Part shown: positions 43,310 to 53,835 of the stretch, one piece after another | How positions within the stretch are numbered: position 1 is the first letter of the stretch | Layout: every line of letters begins with the position of its first letter | NCBI RefSeq assembly: GCF_964355755.1 | Contig: NC_092677.1 | Span: 5,771,001 to 5,835,000 of the forward strand | From: Antedon mediterranea | Lineage: Eukaryota; Echinodermata; Crinoidea; Comatulida; Antedonidae | Reading direction: 5' to 3' | DNA: 64,000 nt | Translations under genes and position numbers: made by a program | Notes under the pieces: generated by a model | What the model was told of the DNA's origin: nothing | The model's database searches: none | The model's input: the letters and a program-made list of their open reading frames with translations, nothing else

Positions 43310-44034
43310 ATTGAATAAGCTGGCAGGAATAACTGTAGGCTATCTGTGTCCCGTTAGGACCGGGATGTCTGCCCAAGTTGCAAGCCGCCTAAAACGTCTT
43401 CCTTCTTGGGCCGAAACAGCCCACTCTGTCGCGGAAGTTAGTTTCAAAAGACGTTTAAATTAAATAATGTATTGATTATTAGGATGGCATTTATTTGAAT
43501 AAACGCCTCCCCAAAAAAACATCACTTTGAATAATAATCGCCCCTTCCCCCAACCCAACTTTCTAATAAACGCCCATCCACAATTATACACACAATATTG
43601 TATTATATTTATAATAACACAATTATACTGTTTGTAGTAGAATTCATCGCACTGTTATCTACAATTTACCAAGCATGTCCTTCTTTTTCACCACTTTTCA
43701 TATCTATTATAGGATTTTATTTAACTATAAATGTTACCATTATTATTTAAAAAAGAATTAAACATATCCCTCGAATGAGCACCTCCCTCAAATGAACTCT
43801 ACCTCCCCACCTCCGCCCTATAAGGGTCCTACTAAACAATAAACACTATACTTTAAAATGCTATTAATCATCTAAGACACTGTGAAAAAGAGTAGGTTTA
43901 GTTTTACGAATGTCAAGCATTTTAAATAATGGTAACCGACAGAGAAAACGTACAAGGAGAACGTCCTTTTTAAACGAGTCATTATCATTCCAAGAACCAT
44001 CGTCTACACTTCCTAGAGTACTTCCCTCTAGTAT
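43310..44034 (-). repeat. Dispersed repeat, minus copy
   Basis: Reverse counterpart of 11484-12110: it ends in GGAACCATCGTCTACACTTCC... and CCCTCTAG, and starts with GGCTATCTGTGTCCCGTTAG. It is longer in the middle than the other copy. Confidence 0.65.
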
Positions 44035-44143
44035 ATAAAAATACATTAAATAAAAAGTTAAAAAGCCGGAAGCGCGGCTATATTATTATGTTTTATCAAC
44101 GTGTTTATGTTTTCTAAAATAATTGAAACTGAAATATAACGTA

Positions 44144-44200
44144 ACAATATGCAGAATACACGTTGTGATACTGTATCACAACGTGTATTCTGCATATTGT
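44144..44200. repeat. Perfect 27-bp inverted repeat with 3-base spacer
   Basis: Arms start ACAATATGCAGAATACACG and mirror exactly around CTG at 44171-44173. The arm sequence recurs in modified form as CACAACGAGTATTCTACATAT upstream of unit E, twice. Confidence 0.9.
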
Positions 44201-44219
44201 CGTTGTCATGAATAAACCG
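44174..44219 (+). promoter_or_regulatory. Candidate noncoding first exon of unit D
   Basis: CACAACGTGTATTCTGCATA followed by TGTCGTTGTCATGAATAAAC and a CCG|GTAAGT donor at 44219-44220. Unit E has the matching arrangement at 48985-49086. Both stand about 1.1 kb before an ATG exon that has an acceptor directly upstream. Confidence 0.45.
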
Positions 44220-45374
44220 GTAAGTTTTTATTATCTTTTTTATTTTATTTATCAATATTACTATTAAATTAACAATTGTTAGAGGAATTCTAACGTAAGA
44301 GAAGAGTTGTTTTTCTCTGGTCGTTTTCTGTTTAGACCAAATTAACAAAGACAAAGTATTATAATTATACTGAAAGATAAAAGATAATAATCTCCCATCT
44401 GAAATATATATAATATTTTTCTACTATGTCTAGCTACTATGAGGACGATCAAAGCACATTGATCGAAACGTCTAGAAACTCAACAGTTCTTTTCAAAACT
44501 GATATACGTGGTGTATCGCAAACTTTATATCAACATTTGATTTCGCCATGCAAACCTTCAAACAATATTATAAAAATATTATTAATAAGCGTGAAGATAA
44601 AAGACTTTCACATAGTTAAGTGCAGTTGCCATTCGCCGTAGCGGATCTATTATTTTGAATTAGTAAACTTCGTAAACTTATTAGCAAAATCATTGTTAGC
44701 ATTTGTAGCTTTCCCGTCTCCCTTAGATCTGCCTGTGATTTCTAATATAATGAGAATGATACAAATACAGTGCAATGCAAGTATGCGAGTACTATTTTCA
44801 TTTTCTAAGATAGATTGAACCATATGCGACTTGTTTGTGATCAAACAATGTAACATGAACAAGATTGACTTATAAAAAGAGAGAAATATTCACAAGATCA
44901 CTTCAATTCAATATCTAATTCATTTTAGTTGGTGACTTAAACATGACTTAAGTTGGCCTGGCTTCTATACCACAATATAAAACAACAAATACATGCTAAC
45001 CTTCTATAAAATGGGTATTGTCAGTATAGCACAATAACAGATCAAAATACAATTGCAAATTGATTTAATTAATTAAAATAATTGAATAATTGAATACCAT
45101 TAAAAAGTAGTGTAAAAATACTGATAGTAGTGATGATGTGATAATGACTCATTGAAAAAAAAAACCTCAGAAAATAAACATATCATAAATAATAATGAAT
45201 CGGTAGCAACTAAATATGCCAGGTTGCAAAATACTGGGTGGCAAATGAAGGTGGCAATTTTTGTTGAGAAGAGGGCGGCTAAGAATTCCCAGTAGTTGGT
45301 CATAGCATTGGAAATGACAGTATTTAAAATGTTAAAAAAATGAATGAAATGTTTTTTTTTCTACTACATAGATT

Positions 45375-45426
45375 ATGTCAACATTTGTGTTTCTGTCTCT
45401 ACTGTTTCTTATTGAAAACACAATCG
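45375..45426 (+). CDS. Unit D exon 1: signal peptide
   Basis: Seventeen codons after a CTACTACATAG acceptor; phase 1 donor GTAAGT. Confidence 0.78.
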
Positions 45427-45549
45427 GTAAGTTTTTTTCAGGTGTACAACGGAAAGACCATTGTTCTATAACTATTTGTTGTGTTTACTTTAATAAAAAA
45501 AAAATTCAGTAAATAAAGATTTGGTTACTTCAGTGTACATATCTATATA

Positions 45550-45690
45550 TCAGGGAAGGAAGAGGGGAGAGGGAAGGGAGAGGGGGAGAGGGGGAGAAGG
45601 AAGGGAGTGGGGCGGGAAGAGTGGGGAGAGGGGAGGAGAAGAATGAGAAAAAGGGGAAGAGAAGAATGAGAAAAGGAGGAGTAGGAGAGC
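45550..45690 (+). repeat. GA-rich tract in intron 1 of unit D
   Basis: About 140 bp of nearly pure purine with GGGGAGA-like units. Reading frames across it on the other strand are low-complexity only. Confidence 0.8.
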
Positions 45691-46038
45691 GTTCGTGCGG
45701 GTGGCAACTGAATAAAACAAGGAAATTGTTATGCAGCACAATACATTCTTCAAACTAGGCATAATAATAATTGTGTTCGTCTTATTGAATGTACATAATA
45801 GGAATGCGGCTCTTATATATCGATGACCATAGAAATACCGAAAACTGTTCTATGATATATTGTTAATCATCCAGGTTCTAGATAAATATTCATAACACAA
45901 TTATATTCATAACGTGAACTTATTTACAAATATTAACTTATTCTTAATCATAATTCGTTCAAACCAGAACTTGATATCTATAGCCATTAATTGTTTCCAA
46001 TTTAGCATTCTATATTGCTAATTCTATTTATATTTTAG

Positions 46039-46335
46039 CCTCAGATGTTATACTATCTGTAGTAGAAGGTAATTCAATCACAATTCCTGGAGGTGGTATT
46101 CGCATTGACAAGATACATGCAGTAAGTTGGTTCAAAGGTGAAAAAGCATATCAATATCAACAAGGTATCGTTCATTCTAACAATCGTCAATCTGGCAGAT
46201 TTTCGATCGTTAATTCCTATGGAGATTTGATGATACAGAATGTAAGTAGAGATGATGCAGGGTACTACACTGTTCAAGTTATTGAAAGTGGCGAGGAACT
46301 TAGCGAGACCAACACATATCACCTGGATGTATATT
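46039..46335 (+). CDS. Unit D exon 2: V-like Ig without canonical Cys
   Basis: A 297-nt phase 1-1 exon, open: SVVEGNSITIPGGG, AVSWFKGE, GRFSIVNSYGDL and DAGYYTVQVIESG. Confidence 0.85.
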
Positions 46336-46729
46336 GTAAGAATAAAAAAATGTTTAATAATATTAGATCTTTAATTTAGATATTCTAAAATTAGATAAGT
46401 ACGGTATATGTTTTTTCAACATTTACAATACCAATCATATTTCAATAAATGAAAACATTCACTTAAGGATTGAAACAAATTAATATTACATTGATAATTC
46501 TTATTATTTCTTCCTATTCTTATAAGAACATTCGTGTTCTGTTTTTAAAATACTTACATTTTGTGTAACACTATGTTTTGTAATAACTTACATACATTCA
46601 TGTCAACATGTAAAACATTTATATATTAGATCTTAGTTAGCAGAGATATATATTTACCGATTCTCTGACAGTTAATGCATGCAATGTGATCACAAAAGAC
46701 ATATAGAGAGAGGAATAGCGCAGTCCGCT

Positions 46730-47860
46730 AATTGAGGCAACATTTAACATCAGTAGAATATTTCATATTGAGATTGAGCGAGTTGCTTCTAAAAACTATC
46801 ACACATGAGAATACGAGTACCACGACCTCTCAAATAAATTCATTCTCGATTGCAAACTCGTTACAAACAAATACCGTACTAGTTGCTGGAGTATAGGAAC
46901 TATGAGACTTATAAAAGCAAACATTTAATATGATATAATATGCCAACTGTTTGTACTAAGAAATTTGATTTGGCCGATTTTTGTTGTGAACTTTACAATA
47001 TTTAGTTAAATGTAATAAGATTGCAATGCAAATTGTTATTGGAATTACAACCTAAAAATACGATTTGATTAGTTTAACAATCCAATGTCAAAATCAGTTG
47101 TTATCGCTTCAATCGATCTTAGACTAAATTGCTAATTATGATTGTGAAACAATGGTATTAAATAAAATCGACAGCAATAAGAAACTTACTTTCACTCAAA
47201 TAATACATTATTGTTTTTGCAGAAAAGACGAGTAGGTCTGAAAGAAAACAAGTCTAAAGATAATGAACTTCAATATCAAGACATGCAATATGCGTCACCT
47301 CCTTCTCATTACCAGGAACTAAAACCCAGTAAGAAATAGATCACACGAAGGCGGAAAAATGTCAATACGTATGCAATTTCAAGATGACAAGATGACAATT
47401 TTCCTGAACACGTTTTATATTAAGTTCTCATTTACTTATAGATTTAATAGTAGGGGTATGAAAAGGTATGTAAAAACAAAAACGATTCTATACTAAAACT
47501 TAAATTAATAATTGTAATTTATAATGAACCACGCCTTCTACTAAACTACCTACATTTTTAAAGTTGATATAGTGCCATTAACAAAAATAATGATAAAACA
47601 TGCATTAATTATTTCTGTAAATAATGTACAATAAAAATAATAATTCAAACAGCGCAAACTAGAAGTAGGCCTAATGTGCGTTATGTTTTTTCCACTAGTC
47701 AAATTTGCGAATCGAAAGCGTCAGCTTACACGCATGCGTGTATTGTAAAGCGAAACAAATATGCTAAACCAATCAGAGCTCAGGAAATTAGTTATGACGC
47801 TTCACTTATGCAAATCTTAAATCTCAGCAGCAGACACGCGATATAAATGAAAATCGCAGC
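46730..47860 (+). repeat. Segmental duplication shared with 41540-42720
   Basis: Counterpart of the unit C 3' region, including the tail exon and flank up to ATCTCAGCAGCAGACACGCG. Confidence 0.82.
47222..47340 (+). CDS. Unit D tail exon
   Basis: Phase-0 exon: KRRVGLKENKSKDNELQYQDM then QYASPPSHYQELKPSKK and TAG. YQDM-x8-YQEL has ITAM spacing with Met in the first +3 position. No membrane exon lies between it and the V exon, so use by unit D would need a change of frame. Confidence 0.72.
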
Positions 47861-48567
47861 TATCGGTCTTGTAGCGCGATTGTTTTCTCTGTAAAACATT
47901 TGGGAACTAAATTCCCTGAGTGTAAAACGGGCTTTTGGTAAACGTGTAAAGGTAATGTAAGGTAGAGGATAATTCTACAAAGTAGTAAAAACAATATAAG
48001 TTATAACTAAAGTGAGAAGACAAACTAAATGAAAAGATATGTTCTTTGATAGAAGAAGCCTACATATTTGAATAGTTCAAATACAATAATCAATATAATA
48101 GTTAAGGTTATCATATTACTAGTTATAACTCTATTATGTTTTAAGCATTTTGATTTTTTTATATTCTTTAGTTAACATTTTTCATTATAACGTCTTAAGT
48201 GTAGTCTTTTTGCAAAGGCAAGATATTCTATGAATTCAATCTTGGATTTCAACATGGCGGTTGGAATATAATATTTAAAACTTTGATAGCAATGTATATG
48301 GAATTCTATAATATAATAAACATGGGTATAGAAAACAATTCTAAACTGCAATTCAAATTACCAAAAACACATTTAACTTAATTATTTGCTTTTATTTGCT
48401 TTTAACATAAAATGCCTACAGCATCTGACGGATGGTGGTGCTAATGCTTTAGTGATTTATTGTAATAATTCCTATAAAATAAATGTCCTCAAAACATAAA
48501 CAATAAAGATGAATAAATCAATCTTCATCATTTTGTAGTTACAGTAAAGTTATTCACTTCCAGAAGA

Positions 48568-48670
48568 AACAAGGCCATTTAGATGGCTGCAGTCGCGTGC
48601 TCAAGTTAGTGTTTACCGACCAACCGACCGACATACTGAGCTGTAGAGTCGCGTTGTACGCGACTAAAAA
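48568..48670 (+). repeat. GTCGCG-hairpin repeat, copy 3
   Basis: A shorter variant: AAGGCCATTTAGATGGCTGC, GACCAACCGACCGACAT and terminal GTCGCGTTGTACGCGACTAA. Confidence 0.7.
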
Positions 48671-48977
48671 GAAAGCAACAAAACCATCATATCATAAACG
48701 ACAAAATACAGTTAATAACAAAAAACCTTTTTTGATTATCCAATACATAACATGTCTGTTGGACTTAACTTGAGGATTTATTCTCGAGCATTTGCTGGTC
48801 AACAAAATTAAATAGTAATAGATGAGAACGTGTACCGTGACATCTCGCTGTTGCTGTAGCAAAAGCTTGAATGTAATCAGCAAAAATATATTATATAAAA
48901 CGTAAAATTACTTGTAATAGTTCAACGTGATTGTGTTGTGTTTCCTACATTATTGAAAGTGCAATACAAACTGACTG

Positions 48978-49086
48978 CACGATCACAACGAGTATTCTAC
49001 ATATCATCGTCGCCTTGACCGCACTATCACAACGAGTATTCTACATATCGTCGTCGCCTTGGCATTATTCCGTGGAATGAGTCGGT
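48978..49086 (+). promoter_or_regulatory. Tandem repeat and candidate noncoding first exon of receptor E
   Basis: Two copies of a 44-bp unit containing CACAACGAGTATTCTACATA and TCGTCGCCTTG, then GGAATGAGTCG|GTAAGT at about 49083. Related to the palindrome region before unit D, which suggests a shared promoter or 5' UTR. Confidence 0.5.
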
Positions 49087-50171
49087 AAGTGTTTATTTTT
49101 TAGTTTACTCCTACTTTTTATTTATCAACATATTCACATTGTTAGAATGGGATTTTCACGTAAACGAAGAGGTTTGTACACTTTTATCTGGTAATGTGGC
49201 ATATTCACTTCCACAAGAAGTGAATGATGGAGTAAGAGCAGTTTTCTGTTTGGGCTCATGCCTATTACTTGCTCCTGGCAAGATGAATTGTAAAATGTAC
49301 TTTATGAACTTTTGCCGAATAAATATTATTATTATTATTATTATATATTGTTTAATTGATCTAGACCGAAAATAATAATGATAAAGTACGTCAATAAGAT
49401 ATCAATCTACTATATACAAACAATGTGCCTTTCTCATAGGCCGACTTTTTTTTTCACACGTGCACAACTTTATTTAAAAATTGCTTTTCCACAACATGCA
49501 TAAATAAAAGATCTATTTCTGATTTAAAAATCTGGTTTTTGTTTTTTATTTTGTAGTGGCACTACTACACTTATTGTGAAAAAAAGATTATATCTAGAGT
49601 CTTTTGACTATTTATAATTATGTATATTTGGGTAAATAATGTGAGGTTGAATAACGTTTCACAGTCGAAAAATAATATATACAGTAGGCTGTTTCCAATG
49701 AGAAAGAATACAATTACAATTGCAAACTCTTTCCATTTTCTAGTTGGACCCAATTGTGATTGTTAATGTAATTCAACAAACAAAACAAAACAATTTTAAA
49801 TCGTTAAGAGATATGTTAAAACTGACATCCTTTTAAAACAAATGCAAACAACAAATACGTTGCTGGTGCACATATGCCCAACAATACAATGCCACACCAG
49901 TGATAACATTATTACTAGTAATGAAATCTCTCCATTTCATAAATACTAGTCATTCATGATGGTTTTTTGAAATATATTGGAGCATCAGTATTGTATTTTT
50001 AAATAATCTTATAGAAGAAAATAACAGTTATGTATACATTACTTTGGTACATGCTTGAATAATAATTTGATTTGAAATCAATTTCCTCTATTTCGAAAAT
50101 TTGGAGTAAACTGTCATCGTTATTAAATCTAAAAACTGTATAAAGATAATACTTTCTTTCTCCTATAGATT

Positions 50172-50229
50172 ATGGCGAGAATTGTATGCATATTTCTTTC
50201 ATTACTGATTTTATTCGAAAGCGCTATAG
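50172..50229 (+). CDS. Receptor E exon 1: signal peptide
   Basis: MARIVCIFLSLLILFESAI after a TCCTATAG acceptor; phase 1 donor GTAAGG. Confidence 0.8.
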
Positions 50230-53200
50230 GTAAGGGTTGTCAGCGATAAAAATCGCTTAACAAATGTGCACCTCCTCAAAACGTTGATTGATAAAATCAA
50301 TACTTTTGCATTATGATTTTGATATAGTATACACTTGTGTGTACAAGACTATTTTTTTAAATAAAATAATAGGATAATATTTTGTATTTATAATGTAAAT
50401 TTCTTTACTGGACACCAGATGATGTGCATTTATTATAAACTATAATGCAATGGTTTTTATGCATTTAGGTATGTTTAGTAATCCATATTTTAAAAAGGGT
50501 GCTTCCACAGACTACTTTGTGATTGTACGGTAGTATGTTTTTTTTTATGTAAACTATTTAATTATTATTTTATTATTATTTCATTTTTGCTGTGATTCAT
50601 AAATACAGATTAGTTTATAATATTAATAATAATAATAATAAATAATTTATATCTAAGCCTCGGATCGTATAAAAGAACTGTCAATAATTGAAGATGAACA
50701 AATCACAATCTATGCTGGAGGTGGCATTCCCATTGATAAAATACACGCGGTAATTTGGTTCAGAGGTAAAGAAGTATATGGAGAAAGACAAATTGTTAAC
50801 TCTGTTAGTCAACTTCAAAATGGAAAATTTTCAATCGGAAAAGTGTATGGGGATTTGATCATACAATATGTTGATATAACAGATGAAGGATATTACACAG
50901 TTCAGGTTAATGACGAGGAAACGGCTCGGACCACAACGTATCACCTGGATGTGTATTGTGAGTTATTTCCTAACCATTTCTATACATTAATGTAATAGCT
51001 TTTATAGAAGATGAACTTTTTAGTTTATTTATGCTAGTACAGTGATACTTTATAAAATAATTATATGAAATGAAAGTAATGCGATTTTCTATTCAGTACA
51101 CTCTGATAACATAATGAACTAGGTAGTGTTATTCATATTTTTTACTTTGAATATCTTCTGGTCTAAGTAAGCATGTATTTTAAAACTAACTCTTCCCAGT
51201 ATATTTAAATAATACTATCACTATCATCTTTACAGATATGGATTCTCCAAATTTCATAGCATCAATCGATAATAGCAATAGCCACTATGCATTCTACTGT
51301 ATATGGGGTAACATATATCCCGAAATGGAACCGAAAGTAACATGGACACTTAATGGAAATTTATTAAATACATCAACGCCTAAATACAGTGTAACAGATG
51401 AAGGGAAACGTTGGAACAAACTGGTTATTTTTGAAAATATGTCTGAGAATGATTTTGGGAACTACTCTTGTCGTATTACTGTAAACCTGGATGAGGGTAC
51501 TATGGAAAAGACAAGCAATTTAGAAGAAATATGGCAAGCATCTAGTTCTGGTAAGTAAAACATAACATTTGGTTCTAAAGCCTTGTCTACACTATCAAAC
51601 TTTATGGGACACCAAAATATAATGTGCCCATATCTGGACATGATTATGTCACCTCACTACCATAGTAGTATTTTTTGTCAAATTAGTTTGTGTGCAGATT
51701 AGACAGAGCTGGAACCTAGTTCAGATCTATACCGTATATCATAGCAATAACAAAAGCGTAAGCGCAGTAGCGTCCTGTAAAGATATAGAGCCTAAGTGTA
51801 TTATGTTGTTTTGAATTAATACTAGATACTTTCAACGGTTCATTTAGATTCATCGTAATTAGGAAAGTTTCGTGATGAGTCATATTATAAGTAAGGAAAT
51901 GGTGATAGAAAGTAAGCACAGAATTGAACTGTCGCCACTAAAAAGTTATATTTATGTAAATATTTGTTTCATTTCAGCTGCTCCATCTATAGAGACGTTT
52001 TCGGTAATCGAAGGAGACCGAACCGTAATTCCAGCTAGAGTCGATGTGCCCATAAACACAATACAATCAATAACTTGGTACAAATTTAAATCACCACAAA
52101 CAAACTATACAATTGTTAGTTTAACAAATCGAACCAATGGCCGCTTCTCAATTGATGGAACTGGCAAAAACTACGGTGATTTGATCATACAACATGCTGA
52201 TAGAGAAGATGCGCGTTATTACACATGTCAGATTTTACAAAATAGAAATTCTAGAGAGAAGACCATTACGTATTATTTAGATTTATACTGTAAGTTTAGT
52301 ATATCCTAGTGTATAGATATTTTGGCGATTAGACCTAACGTTATAATATTATTATAAAAACGTTTGAAGCATGGATAAAAAGATCTCATGTAGCTGACTC
52401 TATCACTTATGATATAATAATATTATACACATAATTATGAAATGAGGTAAATAATTCCATAAGAGGAAAAACTACTTACGTTTGATAAATAACTATATAA
52501 ATAAAACCCAATACAATTTCCAACAATAATACAACACACAAGATCGCCTACTCTTAAATTCAGAATGAGTTGTGTTATTCCATTTTTATTTCAGATCTAG
52601 TTTCTCCAACTCTCACAACATTCACTGAAAACAGTCCTACTGGTAACAAATATGGTTTCTACTGCATATGGTTTAAAATGAACCCAGAGATGGAGCCGTA
52701 CGTAGCATGGCTACATAATGGACATATATTAAAAACCTCAACGACTAAGTACAGTGTGATAAAGGACGAAGAAAGGAGCATACAAACACTCATTATTCTG
52801 GAAATGACTGAAAATGATGTTGGAGAATATGCGTGTCGTATTACGATTGAAACAAAATTAGGAATGCCTAATATGAGTAAAACAAGCACCATCGAATACG
52901 TTACGATAAGTAAGTAGGCCAACCCCTTTTTACTACCCTTGTCACACTTCTTTCTGTTACCTGCAATAACTTTAATATCTAAAACTAACTAATTTTCTTA
53001 GCATTTTGTTCTGTTTCAGGTGCGTTGGATTCACCTTCGTCAACAGGCCTATCAAGTACATTAATAGGAGGCTTAGCTACAGTGACAGTTGTTTGTATAC
53101 TTGTCTCTATCCTTACTTGTGTAATAGCACGTGTTATGTATGTAAGTATTTCAAATTATACAGGAAATAAAAACACGGAGATGAATTAAATTCAACAAAT

Positions 53201-53816
53201 GTACTGCATAGTAGAACTTTGACTTTGAATGATAATGTTAATGATGACGATGACTATGACACAATGATGACGATGACGGTGACTATGACACGATGGTGAT
53301 GATGATGATTACGATGATAATAATGGTGCATAATGACCATCACGTGCAACTGGAACTTACATTTTTGTCTCATTTAGTATTACGTTTGCTTGGCCTAAGC
53401 ATTACGTTTTAGATTGATTGGTATTATATTGCTCGTATCATTTTGTGACTTGAAAGAAAATACATTAGTCATTCAGTCGGTTCTGTTTATGATTTGAGAG
53501 TTATATAATAACTTAATGACACTGAATAAAAACAACAGAAAGTCTAAACTTTTACTTTCAATCAATATTAAAACACAGGAATTATTTAAAAAAATTTATA
53601 TTCTTTTGATAGGAAAGACGAGTAAAGCAAATTAATTCTAAACGTAAAAGTCCTCAATACCAAGACCTGCAATTTATGCCACGCCCTGACCAGTACCAAG
53701 AGCTTACTATAGATTCTAGAATACACGACGGTGTCACCAACAAAAATAAAACAGATAGAAAAATCTCGGAAACGAGTTCGAAGGTTAACGTTGTTTATGA
53801 AGACATACCTAATTAA
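50172..53816 (+). CDS. Receptor E: four-Ig receptor (V, C-x-W, V, C-x-W) with ITAM-like plus ITIM tail
   Basis: Coding exons: 50172-50229, 50658-50957, 51236-51550, 51978-52289, 52595-52909, 53020-53141, 53613-53816; 1626 nt, 541 aa, all phases consistent. The ectodomain is a duplicated V plus C-x-W pair, then a membrane helix. The tail reads PQYQDLQFMPRPDQYQEL, that is YxxL-x8-YxxL as in an ITAM, and ends with NVVYEDIPN, a V-x-Y-x-x-I ITIM. In vertebrates an ITAM recruits Syk/ZAP-70 type kinases; here this is inferred from the motif. It looks intact. Confidence 0.87.
50658..50957 (+). CDS. Receptor E exon 2: V-like Ig1 without canonical Cys
   Basis: A 300-nt phase 1-1 exon: SIIEDEQITIYAGGG, AVIWFRGK, GKFSIGKVYGDL and DEGYYTVQVN. 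Confidence 0.86.
51236..51550 (+). CDS. Receptor E exon 3: C-x-W Ig2
   Basis: A 315-nt phase 1-1 exon: FYCIWGNIYPEMEPKVTW and FGNYSCRITVN. The Ig ends with a short Ser-rich linker (WQASSSG). Confidence 0.88.
51576..51711 (+). mobile_element. MITE with GTCTACACTATCAAAC ends, copy in receptor E
   Basis: It opens AAAGCCTTGTCTACACTATC and closes with ATTAGACAGAGCT, with the shared inner words GTGCCCATAT and GGACATGAT. It lies in the intron between Ig2 and Ig3. Confidence 0.65.
51978..52289 (+). CDS. Receptor E exon 4: V-like Ig3 with F-strand Cys only
   Basis: A 312-nt phase 1-1 exon: SVIEGDRTVIPARVD, SITWYKFK, GRFSIDGTGKNYGDL and YYTCQILQN. It is closer to the V domain of receptor A than to that of B-D. 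Confidence 0.87.
52595..52909 (+). CDS. Receptor E exon 5: C-x-W Ig4
   Basis: A 315-nt phase 1-1 exon: FYCIWFKMNPEMEPYVAW and VGEYACRITIETK. The usual Gly after Trp is Phe. Confidence 0.87.
53020..53141 (+). CDS. Receptor E exon 6: transmembrane helix
   Basis: A 122-nt exon, phase 1 to 0: SSTLIGGLATVTVVCILVSI followed by LTCVIARVMY. Confidence 0.86.
53225..53335 (+). repeat. GATGAC-type simple repeat in last intron of receptor E
   Basis: Tandem GATGATGAC / GACTATGACAC units on the plus strand. Confidence 0.75.
53613..53816 (+). CDS. Receptor E exon 7: signalling tail
   Basis: A 204-nt phase-0 terminal exon. It starts ERRVKQINSKRK (basic, near the membrane), then YQDL and YQEL eight residues apart, and ends VVYEDIPN with TAA. 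Confidence 0.88.
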   Translation, partial: ERRVKQINSKRKSPQYQDLQFMPRPDQYQELTIDSRIHDGVTNKNKTDRKISETSSKVNVVYEDIPN

Positions 53817-53829
53817 ATTAGTTCTACAA

Positions 53830-53835
53830 AATAAA
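53830..53835 (+). promoter_or_regulatory. Possible polyadenylation signal of receptor E
   Basis: AATAAA 14 bases past the stop codon. Confidence 0.4.

Larger units (their letters stand above)
42721..45374. other. Intergenic region between units C and D
   Basis: It contains the reversed dispersed repeat (43310-44034), the perfect palindrome at 44144-44200 and a possible noncoding first exon of unit D ending at about 44219. A copy of the pre-B segment lies at 45130-45300. No further coding exon is seen. Confidence 0.5.
45375..47340 (+). pseudogene. Unit D: signal peptide, V-like Ig and tail; Ig2 and membrane exons deleted
   Basis: Exons: 45375-45426 (MSTFVFLSLLFLIENTI), 46039-46335 (V-like), 47222-47340 (tail). 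Sequence matching unit C runs up to the SINE-like block (about 46725) and then jumps to the part after the membrane exon (about 46735), so the C-x-W Ig and membrane exons are lost. Splicing V (phase 1) to the phase-0 tail gives T|AA, an immediate stop, so only a secreted V-like domain could come from it. The tail exon itself is intact. Confidence 0.75.
47861..50171. other. Intergenic region between unit D and receptor E
   Basis: Apart from the hairpin repeat at 48568 and the tandem units at 48978, it is AT-rich. The 78-codon frame at 49139 ends in an (ATT)n tract and, by its position after the candidate donor, is more likely intron than gene. Confidence 0.45.

Noticed and set aside
45530-45762. 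Pro/Ser/Leu-rich minus-strand frames
   Set aside because: They are the reverse translation of the GA-rich tract; the same happens at 36518-36795.
49139-49375. 78-codon frame between unit D and receptor E
   Set aside because: It follows a candidate donor and partly resembles noncoding sequence near 44280; it runs into an (ATT)n tract. No family features.
53225-53335. Asp-rich repeat that might be coding
   Set aside because: It lies between the membrane and tail exons of receptor E, whose junction is clean without it; it is a simple GAT/GAC repeat.
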